Assembly (NCBI GenBank): GCA_030435675.1
Contig: CM059624.1
Location: 5,914,769 to 5,978,768, forward strand
Reading direction: 5' to 3'
Source of the DNA: Steinernema hermaphroditum
Taxonomy: Eukaryota > Nematoda > Chromadorea > Rhabditida > Steinernematidae
Length of the DNA: 64,000 bases
The notes beneath the pieces were generated by a model that saw nothing but the letters and a program-made list of their open reading frames with translations, did no database searches and was not told where the DNA came from. This document shows, in pieces, positions 34,406 through 47,299 of this stretch. The translations under genes and the position numbers were made by a program. The stretch's first letter is position 1. Each line of letters starts with the position of its first letter.

Positions 34406-37400
34406 GCTGCGCGACAGGTTAACTGAGCGGAAGTTGTGGAAAAAAGTAAGGTTCCCGCTGTGCAACAGGTTAACATCGGTCGAAGTTGACATCTGTGAGA
34501 TTAGGTTGAAAAAAATGAAAAGCGGCTGTGCAACAGGTTGACGCTCGCTTCGCTCGCTCGTTCGTCTGCAAAGCCCCTGCCCGCGCAGGCGAATCGTGTC
34601 GGGACCACCCGATTTCGCGATCTCCAACTTCCGCCACCATCAAAATTTTCTGTTTTGATGCATATCTCGCGATCTAAGGTGAATTTCAAAAATCCGCCAC
34701 GACTACACTCTGCAAAATTGATTCAGCTTTCAGATGATACTAAAATATTCCACAAATTCAAAAACCCTGAGGAGTTATTAACCGTCGCAACTTCACTGGT
34801 CGGAAAGTCAAAAACATTTTTTATCTTTTTTTCTTAATTTCTTGAGCGAAATCGAAGAAATCGCGCTTTCTCTAAATTTTTTGCACTTCAAAATGATACT
34901 AATACCACTTCCATAAAATTTTTCTACGAATTTATTTTGAATTTTTATTGAAAAACCATAAAATCAGGCCTAACTCGGGCTTCTGACACGATTTGGGCCT
35001 AAAATTTTACACACTTGTAGTTACGCCCCTAGAGAAACCCTCCTTAAAATTTCATCTTCAACCCACAACGCCGCACCACCTAAGCACCCCCCTCTTACTG
35101 GACAAAAACTTCCCAACACACACATATATAGGGGGGACTAGCCTGGGTGGGGGCTGCGCGACAGGTTAACTGGGTGAAAGTTGTGGAAAAGTGAGGTTAG
35201 TTGAAAAAAGTGAAAAGCAACTGCGCAACAGGTCGACGCTCGCTTCGCTCGCTCGTTCGCCCGCAACATGCCCCTGCGGAACAGGCGAATCGTGGCGAGA
35301 CCCACCAACAGTCGTGGCATCGCTTTCGCAATCCACCACCATCCACCGAACCAAAACTGAACCAAAACAGCACCAAAACTTAATTCGTTGATTTCTCGAA
35401 GAGGAACTCGAAATTCAAAAATCGAGAACGGTAACTTTGTGCGCAATTCACTCAGCTTTCGATTGGTACCAAGCTCGCCTCGAACAAACGCGAATCCACA
35501 GATCCTTAGGGTTTTGAACGGAGCACGTTTTTTTCCGAAAATATTTTTTTTCTTTTTTTCTAATTTTTTTGAGCAAAATCGAAGATTTCGCACTTTCTCG
35601 AAATTTTTCGCTCTTCAAAATGAGCCTAAGCACGCACAAAAAAAAATTTTCTATCAATTAATTTTGATTTTTCATCGAAAAAACACAAAATCGGACCTAT
35701 CTCCGGCTCCAATCAACATATCCAAAAAATTTTTTCACTAAAATTTAGTTACCTCCCTAAGGATCATTACCCCAAAATTTCACTTAAAACAAACCACTCC
35801 ACACCCCCTAAAGCCCCCCTCCAAACCGTACAAAAATTCAAAACACCCCACAATATAATTTCACAACTAGCCTGGGTGGGGGCTGCGCGACAGGTTAACT
35901 GGGTGAAAGTTGTGGAAAAGTGAGGTTAGTTGAAAAAAGTGAAAAGCAACTGCGCAACAGGTCGACGCTCGCTTCGCTCGCTCGTTCGCCCGCAACATGC
36001 CCCTGCGGAACAGGCGAATCGTGGCGAGACCCACCGTCAGCCGGGGCATCGGTTTCGCAATCCACCACCATCCACCGAACCAAAACTGAACCAAAACCGC
36101 ACCAAAACTTAATTCGTTGATTTCTCGAACATAAACTCGAAAATCAAAAATCGAGAACGGTAACTTTGTGCGCAATTCATTCAGCTTTCGATTGATACCA
36201 AGCTCGCCTCGAACAAACGCAAATCCAGAGAGGAGTAGGCTTTTCAACGGAGCACGTTTTTTTCCGAAAATATTTTTTTTCTTTTTTTCTAAATTTTTTG
36301 AGCAAAATCTGAGATGCGCACTTTCTCGAAATTTTCTGCTCTTCAAAATGAGCCTACGCACGCACAAAAAAAAATTTTCTACCAATTAATTTTGAATTTT
36401 CACGAAAAAAACACAAAATCGGACCTATCTCGGGCTCCTGACACTATTTAAAAATTTTTCTTGCACTAAAATTAAGTTCCCTCCCTAAGGAATATACACA
36501 CAAAATTTCACTCAAAAAAAACCACTCCACACCCCCTAAAGCCCCCCTCCAAACCGTACAAAAATTCAAAACACCCCACAATATAATTTCACAACTAGCC
36601 TGGGTGGGGGCTGCGCGACAGGTTAACTCGTGAGAACTTTGGGATCACGTAAAATGTTGCAAAAAGTGAAAAGCAACTGCGCAACAGGTCGACGCTCGCT
36701 TCGCTCGCTCGTTCGCCCGCAACATGCCCCTGCGGCACAGGCGAATCGTGGCGAGACCCACCATCAGCCGTGGCATCGCTTTCGCAATCCTCCACCATCC
36801 ACCGAACCAAAACCACACTAAAACTTCTTTCGTTGATTTCTCGAACATAAACTCGAAAATGAAAAATCGAGAACGGTAACTTTGTGCGCAATTTATTCAG
36901 CTTTCGATTGATACCAAGCTCGCACAGAACAAACGCGAATCCACAGATCCTTAGGGTTTTGAACGGAGCATGTTTTTTTCCGAAAATATTTTTTTTTCTT
37001 TTTTTCTAATTTTTTTGAGCAAAATCGAAGATTTCGCACTTTCTCGAAATTTTTCGCTCTTCAAAATGAGCCTAAGCACGCACAAAAAAAATTTTTCTAT
37101 CAATTAATTTCGATTTTTCATCGAAAAAACACAAAATCGGACCTATCTCCGGCTCCTGACACGATTTAAAAATTTTTTTTGCACTAAAATTTAAGTGCGC
37201 CCCTAAGGATTATGCATGCAAAATTTCACTCAAAAAAAACCACTCCACCCCACCTAAAACGCCCCCCAAAATCGGACAAAAATTCAAAACACCCCACAAT
37301 ATAATTTCACAACTAGCCTGGGCTGCGCGATAGGTTAACTCGCGGGAATTTTGGGTTCACGTAAAATGTTGAAAAAAAAGTGAAAAGGAACTGCGCAACA

Positions 37401-40144
37401 GGTCGACGCTCGCTTCGCTCGCTCGTTCGCCCGTAACATGCCCCTGCGGCACAGGCGAATCGTGGCGAGACCCACCATCAGCCGTGACATCGCTTTCGCA
37501 ATCCTCCACCATCCACCGAACCAAAACTGAACCAAAACCGCACCAAAACTTAATTCGTTGATTTCTCGAAGAGGAACTCGAAATTCAAAAATCGAGAACG
37601 GTAACTTTGTGCGCAATTCACTCAGCTTTCGATTGGTACCAAGCTCGCCTCGAACAAACGCGAATCCACAGATCCTTAGGGTTTTGAACGGAGCACGTTT
37701 TTTTCCGAAAATATTTTTTTTCTTTTTTTCTAATTTTTTTGAGCAAAATCGAAGATTTCGCACTTTCTCGAAATTTTTCGCTCTTCAAAATGAGCCTAAG
37801 CAAGCACAAAAAAAAATTTTCTATCAATTAATTTCGATTTTTCATCGAAAAAACACAAAATCGGACCTATCTCCGGCTCCTGACACGATTTAAAAATTTT
37901 TTTTGCACTAAAATTTAAGTGCGCCCCTAAGGATTATGCATGCAAAATTTCACTCAAAAAAAACCACTCCACACCCCCTAAAGCCCCCCTCCAAACCGTA
38001 CAAAAATTCAAAACACCCCACAATATAATTTCACAACTAGCCTGGGCTGCGCGACAGGTTAACTCGCGGGAATTTTGGGTTCACGTAAAATGTTGAAAAA
38101 AAAGTGAAAAGGAACTGCGCAACAGGTCGACGCTCGCTTCGCTCGCTCGTTCGCCCGTAACATGCCCCTGCGGCACAGGCGAATCGTGTCGGGACCCGTG
38201 GCATCGGTTTCGCAATCCAGCACCATCCACCGAACCAAAACCGCACCAATTCTTCTTTCGTTGATTTCTCGAACATAAACTCGAAAATCAAAAATCGAGA
38301 AAAGTAACTTTGTGCGGAATTTAATGGGCTTTCTTTTGATACCAAGCTCGCACAGAACAAACGTGAATCCACAGATCCTTAGGGTTTTGAACGGAGCACG
38401 TTTTTTTCCGAAAATATTTTTTTTCTTTTTTTCAAATTTTTTTGAGCAAAATCGAAGATTTCGCACTTTCTCGAAATTTTTCGCTCTTCAAAATGAGCCT
38501 AAGCAAGCACAAAAAAAAATTTTCTATCAATTAATTTCGATTTTTCATCGAAAAAACACAAAATCGGACCTATCTCCGGCTCCTGACACGATTTAAAAAT
38601 TTTTTTTGCACTAAAATTTAAGTGCGCCCCTAAGGATTATGCATGCAAAATTTCACTCAAAAAAAACCACTCCACCCCACCTAAAACGCCCCCCAAAATC
38701 GGACAAAAATTCAAAACACCCCACAATATAATTTCACAACTAGCCTGGGCTGCGCGACAGGTTAACTCGCGGGAATTTTGGGTTCACGTAAAATGTTGAA
38801 AAAAAAGTGAAAAGGAACTGCGCAACAGGTCGACGCTCGCTTCGCTCGCTCGTTCGCCCGTAACATGCCCCTGCGGCACAGGCGAATCGTGTCGGGACCC
38901 GTGGCATCGGTTTCGCAATCCAGCACCATCCACCGAACCAAAACCGCACCAATTCTTCTTTCGTTGATTTCTCGAACATAAACTCGAAAATCAAAAATCG
39001 AGAAAAGTAACTTTGTGCGGAATTTAATGGGCTTTCTTTTGATACCAAGCTCGCACAGAACAAACGTGAATCCACAGATCCTTAGGGTTTTGAACGGAGC
39101 ACGTTTTTTTCCGAAAATATTTTTTTTCTTTTTTTCAAATTTTTTTGAGCAAAATCGAAGATTTCGCACTTTCTCGAAATTTTTCGCTCTTCAAAATGAG
39201 CCTAGGCACGCACAAAAAAAAATTTTCTATCAATTAATTTCGATTTTTCATCGAAAAAACACAAAAACGGACCTATCTCGGGCTCCTACAACGATTTCCA
39301 AAAAATTTTTTCACTAAAATTTAGTTACCTCCCTAAGGATCATTACCCCAAAATTTCATCCAAAACGCACCACTCCACACCCCCTAAAACCCCCCCGCAA
39401 ACCGTACAAAAATTCAAATCACCCCACAATAAAATTTCTCGACTAGCCTGGGCTGCGCGACAGGTTAACTCGCGGGAATTTTGGGTTCACGTAAAATGTT
39501 GAAAAAAAAGTGAAAAGGAACTGCGCAACAGGTCGACGCTCGCTTCGCTCGCTCGTTCGCCCGTAACATGCCCCTGCGGCACAGGCGAATCGTGTCGGGA
39601 CCCGTGGCATCGGTTTCGCAATCCAGCACCATCCACCGAACCAAAACCGCACCAATTCTTCTTTCGTTGATTTCTCGAACATAAACTCGAAAATCAAAAA
39701 TCGAGAAAAGTAACTTTGTGCGGAATTTAATGGGCTTTCTTTTGATACCAAGCTCGCACAGAACAAACGTGAATCCACAGATCCTTAGGGTTTTGAACGG
39801 AGCACGTTTTTTTCCGAAAATATTTTTTTTCTTTTTTTCAAATTTTTTTGAGCAAAATCGAAGATTTCGCACTTTCTCGAAATTTTTCGCTCTTCAAAAT
39901 GAGCCTAGGCACGCACAAAAAAAAATTTTCTATCAATTAATTTCGATTTTTCATCGAAAAAACACAAAAACGGACCTATCTCGGGCTCCTACAACGATTT
40001 CCAAAAAATTTTTTCACTAAAATTTAGTTACCTCCCTAAGGATCATTACCCCAAAATTTCATCCAAAACGCACCACTCCACACCCCCTAAAACCCCCCCG
40101 CAAACCGTACAAAAATTCAAATCACCCCACAATAAAATTTCTCG
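34391..40144. repeat. Tandem satellite array, left block (8 units)
   Basis: Units begin at actagcc at 34391, 35137, 35866, 36594, 37312, 38036, 38739 and 39442 and end at 40144. Their lengths are 746, 729, 728, 718, 724, 703, 703 and 703 bp. Each has ctgcgcgacaggttaactc, then cgacgctcgcttcgctcgct, gaacaggcgaatcgtg or a variant, a poly-T block with ccgaaaatatttttttt, and a C-rich end (caccccctaaa). The first unit is the most diverged; the last two are nearly identical. Open frames in it (for example runs of K and F) come from homopolymers and are not genes. Confidence 0.95.
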
Positions 40145-41135
40145 ATAGCGCTTGCGAACCCTGCCAGCCCCGAGAAACGCGAGGAAATTCGGAAAGATTT
40201 CCGTCCTGTAACTTTCGCATTTTCACCAACAGACCAATACCGATTTAGATGTTGATGCTTCACGACTTCAACTTCAAGCACCTCTGCTATTAAACATTCT
40301 ATGTCTTCACTTGATGTCTACATATTCTTGATAAATGTTTTCTTCGCAATGTTCACCGTCTTTTGGCATCTGCGGTCCCGAGTGTCGCCGTGGAGAAAAG
40401 AAAGTCACATTCAACGTTGCCTAACGGACGTTGTTCCTCTATACGGAATGTCGAAAGGTTAGGCCCAAATGAAAAATATAACCCTTTGTGTCTAATTCAT
40501 CACGTCGGAAGAATCTGCACTATCTCGAAATCGTTCTCCCGTTTTAGCACGAATAAACCTTAAAAACAATATATAAAATCGCTTATATTGAAAATCGGCA
40601 AACATGAAAAACATGTGGTGATCTTTCTTAGCAGATCTTCCTGAGTATATATGTGCAAGAAAACAAATCATCATCTGCTCAAAAGGCGGTGGCAAATACT
40701 CGGCACGAAGAACACGAACACCTACTTATGCAAGTCCCGCTTGCAAAGGCGAAGCCAATGCGAGCGCCTGGACATCCATTCCCCCTGCGTCTGCCCCATT
40801 CATCCCACGCGTCTCTACCGCGGCAACGTCCTCTTCGTGCACTGGCAACACGTGATGGGCGTTCGTCGTCCTCTTCGCCTGAGCCAAGAGCACCACCGAA
40901 CCCTTCCCTGGTTCCACCTCATCTCCTTGTGCCCCTTCCAGTCAAGTTCGCCCTAGACTTTTACAACGGCTTCGACGTCAGTTCGGTGCCGAGTTCTTAA
41001 TCTGCAGCATCTGGTCATGACACGTCCTCGCTGCCGAAGCCTGATTATAACTTGAGAAACAAGTAACTTGAGAAAAAAATCTTACTAATAAAAAGCGAAA
41101 CAGAACTAAACCAACAACATTAAACGAAACGTAGC
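40145..41135. other. Duplicated wars-1 downstream flank, left copy
   Basis: Identical by eye to 44800-45790. It holds overlapping + strand frames at 40651-40956 (101 codons, CERLDIHSPCVCPIHPTRLY) and 40653-41000 (115 codons, Pro/Ser-rich) with no recognisable domain. They may be the 3' UTR or non-coding flank of wars-1, or a fragment of an unknown gene. Confidence 0.4.
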
Positions 41136-42457
41136 TCAATATGTGTATGCCAATGCGCGAGGAGTCGAAAATTCAGTGACGGTGGCATCAGTAACTGCCT
41201 TGCGACGGACTTGGAGATCTTCAATAACCGCGGTGACAACGCTGATCGCCTTCTGCTTCAGTTCTCCCGTCAGCATCTCTCCGCTCGAATACTTCTGAAA
41301 AAAAGAGATTGCTATCGGATCGAAGACCATGTGAGATTCACCTGTTTGATCTCCGCCAGTTCTTCATCACTTTCCAGGAAATATTTCAAGAATTGGAATG
41401 AAATATCAATATCACAGTTTCCACCGAATTTTCTGTGATCCTCGACGGTGGCCTGTCCTCCGCTGAACGCATACTTGTTGATCTGAATCGGATTGTTTAC
41501 GGGAGTTCGACTTCAATCGACTGACCTTGTTCTTGATCTGCTTGGGCGTATCGGAAATATAGATGCACGAGTTGGCATCACTGGCAGCCATCTTCGTCTG
41601 CGCTCCTTGAAGGGCGGGCAAGAACGTGCTGTAGATCATAGCCGGTTTGGGGTACTTCAGGCGCGGAGCAGCATCACGGGACATACGGAAATAAGGGTCC
41701 TAGGAAACCAACGTTAGAAACCAGTATAGATACAAGACTATACCTGGTCAATGGCGCATGGAATTAAGCACGGGATTTCTTTCTTCCCATTGAAGATCTG
41801 TGGGAAGCTGCTGCTGAAGCAGGGCGCCGCTTCAATGGCCGGGAATGCAGCCTTGCCCATGGAGTCCTCTCCGCAGAATCCGAAAATAGCGCGCGCCTGA
41901 TTGTTCGTGACGACCTTCCAGATCTTGAGAATGTTTTCGTAGAAGGGTGGACACATGTACTCCATATCGGTGAAGATGAAGGTTTTGCTGGAGTCAAACC
42001 CGACGGAAATGATATCCTTCATGTTCTCGCGCGCCATCTTCTTCACCTCGTCAGCCTTCAAATCCTTCCACAAGAACTTTTCGTCATCGGTCATCTTAAG
42101 GTGCAAAGTTAAAATGGCAAGTCAGTACACACACGGATGTACCTGCACAATGAGCGGCACATCGAAAGTCTCTTGGAGGTACTTGGTAAAAATGAATGGG
42201 ATCAAATGTCCCAGGTGAAGACTTCCACTGCTTGGACCTCGACCGGTGTAGAGGAAGAACGGCTTCTTCTGCTCGAATCGGTCGAGGATCATGCTGATAT
42301 CGCTGAAATTCTCCACGCTCATGAGGATTCGAAATTCTGGTGACAAACCGATGGGCGAAGAAAAGACCTCGTCGGAGCATGGGATGCGCTGGCTTATTCG
42401 TCAGCCTTTCGATACGAGAAACGATGTCCTCGTTCAATTCCCGGCATCCGAAACGCA
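41136..42457 (-). pseudogene. 5'-truncated tryptophanyl-tRNA synthetase copy
   Basis: Exons 2-7 of wars-1 are intact and identical by eye to the full copy: 42457-42349, 42302-42143, 42094-41744, 41699-41526, 41482-41342 and 41294-41136. Exon 1 with the start codon, most of intron 1 and the promoter are missing. Only 29 bp of intron 1 remain before the junction with satellite at 42486. Without a start it should not make the enzyme, unless transcription begins in the satellite and uses an internal ATG. The near-identity implies a very recent event, or an assembly error. Confidence 0.85.
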
Positions 42458-42486
42458 CTAAATGCTCTTAATTTACAAAATGCTAC

Positions 42487-44799
42487 ACAAAATCGGACCT
42501 ATCTCCGGCTCCTGACACGATTTAAAAATTTTTTTTGCACTAAAATTTAAGTGCGCCCCTAAGGATTATGCATGCAAAATTTCACTCAAAAAAAACCACT
42601 CCACCCCACCTAAAACGCCCCCCAAAATCGGACAAAAATTCAAAACACCCCACAATATAATTTCACAACTAGCCTGGGCTGCGCGACAGGTTAACTCGCG
42701 GGAATTTTGGGTTCACGTAAAATGTTGAAAAAAAAGTGAAAAGGAACTGCGCAACAGGTCGACGCTCGCTTCGCTCGCTCGTTCGCCCGTAACATGCCCC
42801 TGCGGCACAGGCGAATCGTGGCGAGACCCACCATCAGCCGTGACATCGCTTTCGCAATCCTCCACCATCCACCGAACCAAAACTGAACCAAAACCGCACC
42901 AAAACTTAATTCGTTGATTTCTCGAAGAGGAACTCGAAATTCAAAAATCGAGAACGGTAACTTTGTGCGCAATTCACTCAGCTTTCGATTGATACCAAGC
43001 TCACACAGAACAAACGCGAATCCACAGATCCTTAGGGTTTTGAACGGAGCACGTTTTTTTTTGAAAATATTTTTTTTCTTTTTTTCTAATTTTTTTGAGC
43101 AAAATCGAAGATTTCGCACTTTCTCGAAATTTTTCGCTCTTCAAAATGAGCCTAAGCAAGCACAAAAAAAAATTTTCTATCAATTAATTTCGATTTTTCA
43201 TCGAAAAAACACAAAATCGGACCTATCTCCGGCTCCTGACACGATTTAAAAATTTTTTTTGCACTAAAATTTAAGTGCGCCCCTAAGGATTATGCATGCA
43301 AAATTTCACTCAAAAAAAACCACTCCACCCCACCTAAAACGCCCCCCAAAATCGGACAAAAATTCAAAACACCCCACAATATAATTTCACAACTAGCCTG
43401 GGCTGCGCGACAGGTTAACTCGCGGGAATTTTGGGTTCACGTAAAATGTTGAAAAAAAAGTGAAAAGGAACTGCGCAACAGGTCGACGCTCGCTTCGCTC
43501 GCTCGTTCGCCCGTAACATGCCCCTGCGGCACAGGCGAATCGTGTCGGGACCCGTGGCATCGGTTTCGCAATCCAGCACCATCCACCGAACCAAAACCGC
43601 ACCAATTCTTCTTTCGTTGATTTCTCGAACATAAACTCGAAAATCAAAAATCGAGAAAAGTAACTTTGTGCGGAATTTAATGGGCTTTCTTTTGATACCA
43701 AGCTCGCACAGAACAAACGTGAATCCACAGATCCTTAGGGTTTTGAACGGAGCACGTTTTTTTTCCGAAAATATTTTTTTTTTTTTTTTCAAATTTTTTT
43801 GAGCAAAATCGAAGATTTCGCACTTTCTCGAAATTTTTCGCTCTTCAAAATGAGCCTAGGCACGCACAAAAAAAAAATTTTCTATCAATTAATTTCGATT
43901 TTTCATCGAAAAAACACAAAAACGGACCTATCTCGGGCTCCTACAACGATTTCCAAAAAATTTTTTCACTAAAATTTAGTTACCTCCCTAAGGATCATTA
44001 CCCCAAAATTTCATCCAAAACGCACCACTCCACACCCCCTAAAACCCCCCCGCAAACCGTACAAAAATTCAAATCACCCCACAATAAAATTTCTCGACTA
44101 GCCTGGGCTGCGCGACAGGTTAACTCGCGGGAATTTTGGGTTCACGTAAAATGTTGAAAAAAAAGTGAAAAGGAACTGCGCAACAGGTCGACGCTCGCTT
44201 CGCTCGCTCGTTCGCCCGTAACATGCCCCTGCGGCACAGGCGAATCGTGTCGGGACCCGTGGCATCGGTTTCGCAATCCAGCACCATCCACCGAACCAAA
44301 ACCGCACCAATTCTTCTTTCGTTGATTTCTCGAACATAAACTCGAAAATCAAAAATCGAGAAAAGTAACTTTGTGCGGAATTTAATGGGCTTTCTTTTGA
44401 TACCAAGCTCGCACAGAACAAACGTGAATCCACAGATCCTTAGGGTTTTGAACGGAGCACGTTTTTTTCCGAAAATATTTTTTTTCTTTTTTTCAAATTT
44501 TTTTGAGCAAAATCGAAGATTTCGCACTTTCTCGAAATTTTTCGCTCTTCAAAATGAGCCTAGGCACGCACAAAAAAAAAATTTTCTATCAATTAATTTC
44601 GATTTTTCATCGAAAAAACACAAAAACGGACCTATCTCGGGCTCCTACAACGATTTCCAAAAAATTTTTTCACTAAAATTTAGTTACCTCCCTAAGGATC
44701 ATTACCCCAAAATTTCATCCAAAACGCACCACTCCACACCCCCTAAAACCCCCCGCAAACCGTACAAAAATTCAAATCACCCCACAATAAAATTTCTCG
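42487..44799. repeat. Tandem satellite array, right block (partial unit plus 3 units)
   Basis: It starts inside a unit (42487 aligns with 37131), then full units begin at 42668 (724 bp), 43392 (705 bp) and 44097 (703 bp). The 724-bp unit corresponds to left unit 37312-38035, and the last two to 38739 and 39442. The left unit at 38036 has no counterpart here. Confidence 0.92.
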
Positions 44800-45790
44800 A
44801 TAGCGCTTGCGAACCCTGCCAGCCCCGAGAAACGCGAGGAAATTCGGAAAGATTTCCGTCCTGTAACTTTCGCATTTTCACCAACAGACCAATACCGATT
44901 TAGATGTTGATGCTTCACGACTTCAACTTCAAGCACCTCTGCTATTAAACATTCTATGTCTTCACTTGATGTCTACATATTCTTGATAAATGTTTTCTTC
45001 GCAATGTTCACCGTCTTTTGGCATCTGCGGTCCCGAGTGTCGCCGTGGAGAAAAGAAAGTCACATTCAACGTTGCCTAACGGACGTTGTTCCTCTATACG
45101 GAATGTCGAAAGGTTAGGCCCAAATGAAAAATATAACCCTTTGTGTCTAATTCATCACGTCGGAAGAATCTGCACTATCTCGAAATCGTTCTCCCGTTTT
45201 AGCACGAATAAACCTTAAAAACAATATATAAAATCGCTTATATTGAAAATCGGCAAACATGAAAAACATGTGGTGATCTTTCTTAGCAGATCTTCCTGAG
45301 TATATATGTGCAAGAAAACAAATCATCATCTGCTCAAAAGGCGGTGGCAAATACTCGGCACGAAGAACACGAACACCTACTTATGCAAGTCCCGCTTGCA
45401 AAGGCGAAGCCAATGCGAGCGCCTGGACATCCATTCCCCCTGCGTCTGCCCCATTCATCCCACGCGTCTCTACCGCGGCAACGTCCTCTTCGTGCACTGG
45501 CAACACGTGATGGGCGTTCGTCGTCCTCTTCGCCTGAGCCAAGAGCACCACCGAACCCTTCCCTGGTTCCACCTCATCTCCTTGTGCCCCTTCCAGTCAA
45601 GTTCGCCCTAGACTTTTACAACGGCTTCGACGTCAGTTCGGTGCCGAGTTCTTAATCTGCAGCATCTGGTCATGACACGTCCTCGCTGCCGAAGCCTGAT
45701 TATAACTTGAGAAACAAGTAACTTGAGAAAAAAATCTTACTAATAAAAAGCGAAACAGAACTAAACCAACAACATTAAACGAAACGTAGC
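44800..45790. other. wars-1 downstream flank, right copy
   Basis: Same content as 40145-41135, including the two overlapping + strand frames at 45306-45611 and 45308-45655. Being next to the complete wars-1 gene, this is the probable original. No domain recognised. Confidence 0.4.
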
Positions 45791-47299
45791 TCAATATGTG
45801 TATGCCAATGCGCGAGGAGTCGAAAATTCAGTGACGGTGGCATCAGTAACTGCCTTGCGACGGACTTGGAGATCTTCAATAACCGCGGTGACAACGCTGA
45901 TCGCCTTCTGCTTCAGTTCTCCCGTCAGCATCTCTCCGCTCGAATACTTCTGAAAAAAAGAGATTGCTATCGGATCGAAGACCATGTGAGATTCACCTGT
46001 TTGATCTCCGCCAGTTCTTCATCACTTTCCAGGAAATATTTCAAGAATTGGAATGAAATATCAATATCACAGTTTCCACCGAATTTTCTGTGATCCTCGA
46101 CGGTGGCCTGTCCTCCGCTGAACGCATACTTGTTGATCTGAATCGGATTGTTTACGGGAGTTCGACTTCAATCGACTGACCTTGTTCTTGATCTGCTTGG
46201 GCGTATCGGAAATATAGATGCACGAGTTGGCATCACTGGCAGCCATCTTCGTCTGCGCTCCTTGAAGGGCGGGCAAGAACGTGCTGTAGATCATAGCCGG
46301 TTTGGGGTACTTCAGGCGCGGAGCAGCATCACGGGACATACGGAAATAAGGGTCCTAGGAAACCAACGTTAGAAACCAGTATAGATACAAGACTATACCT
46401 GGTCAATGGCGCATGGAATTAAGCACGGGATTTCTTTCTTCCCATTGAAGATCTGTGGGAAGCTGCTGCTGAAGCAGGGCGCCGCTTCAATGGCCGGGAA
46501 TGCAGCCTTGCCCATGGAGTCCTCTCCGCAGAATCCGAAAATAGCGCGCGCCTGATTGTTCGTGACGACCTTCCAGATCTTGAGAATGTTTTCGTAGAAG
46601 GGTGGACACATGTACTCCATATCGGTGAAGATGAAGGTTTTGCTGGAGTCAAACCCGACGGAAATGATATCCTTCATGTTCTCGCGCGCCATCTTCTTCA
46701 CCTCGTCAGCCTTCAAATCCTTCCACAAGAACTTTTCGTCATCGGTCATCTTAAGGTGCAAAGTTAAAATGGCAAGTCAGTACACACACGGATGTACCTG
46801 CACAATGAGCGGCACATCGAAAGTCTCTTGGAGGTACTTGGTAAAAATGAATGGGATCAAATGTCCCAGGTGAAGACTTCCACTGCTTGGACCTCGACCG
46901 GTGTAGAGGAAGAACGGCTTCTTCTGCTCGAATCGGTCGAGGATCATGCTGATATCGCTGAAATTCTCCACGCTCATGAGGATTCGAAATTCTGGTGACA
47001 AACCGATGGGCGAAGAAAAGACCTCGTCGGAGCATGGGATGCGCTGGCTTATTCGTCAGCCTTTCGATACGAGAAACGATGTCCTCGTTCAATTCCCGGC
47101 ATCCGAAACGCACTAAATGCTCTTAATTTACAAAATGCTACCGAAATTGCCGCATACCGATCAGCTTTTTGTAGTCAACTCCCTTTGCACTCCCGGTCGA
47201 CACATTCCACGGGGTCACGACATCTTCAGCCTCTTGCTGGACCTCGCCGTTCTCTACCGGCGTTTCAACGGGTTTGTTCTCGTTGTTTTTTGCGGCCAT
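45791..47299 (-). CDS. wars-1: Cytoplasmic tryptophanyl-tRNA synthetase
   Basis: Class I synthetase that charges tRNA-Trp. Seven exons in phase: 47299-47158, 47112-47004, 46957-46798, 46749-46399, 46354-46181, 46137-45997 and 45949-45791 (411 residues). The human enzyme has 471, including an N-terminal WHEP domain that is absent here. Landmarks: [26 protein letters not shown] followed by the HIGH-type motif [50 protein letters not shown], the KMSKS-type motif in GAQTKMAAS, and GEMLTGELK near the end. Catalytic motifs are intact. The ATG at 47299 follows tttttcttcag by 16 bp, a likely spliced-leader acceptor. This is the only copy here with a start codon. Confidence 0.95.

Larger units (their letters stand above)
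37131..42486. repeat. Tandem segmental duplication, left copy (5356 bp)
   Basis: 37131-42486 and 42487-47141 are successive copies of one segment: satellite units, then ~1 kb of sequence 3' of wars-1, then wars-1 exons 7 to 2. The non-satellite parts (40141-42486 and 44796-47141) appear identical by eye. The left copy is longer by 701 bp, essentially one extra 703-bp satellite unit. The junction at 42486/42487 joins wars-1 intron 1 (tgctac) to mid-unit satellite (acaaaatcgg). Confidence 0.9.
42487..47141. repeat. Tandem segmental duplication, right copy (4655 bp)
   Basis: Second copy of the segment described at 37131. After 47141 the sequence continues into unique DNA with wars-1 exon 1, so the ancestral order is preserved at this end. 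The offset between paired non-satellite bases is 4655 bp. Confidence 0.9.

Noticed and set aside
35138..39872. Repeated 100-150-codon open frames in each satellite unit (K/F-rich on both strands)
   Set aside because: They come from poly-T/poly-A blocks in the repeat, exist on both strands, and change with unit indels; no start context or domain.
34391..40144. CRISPR-like or bacterial repeat array
   Set aside because: Units are 0.7 kb tandem copies without spacers, in clearly nematode DNA.
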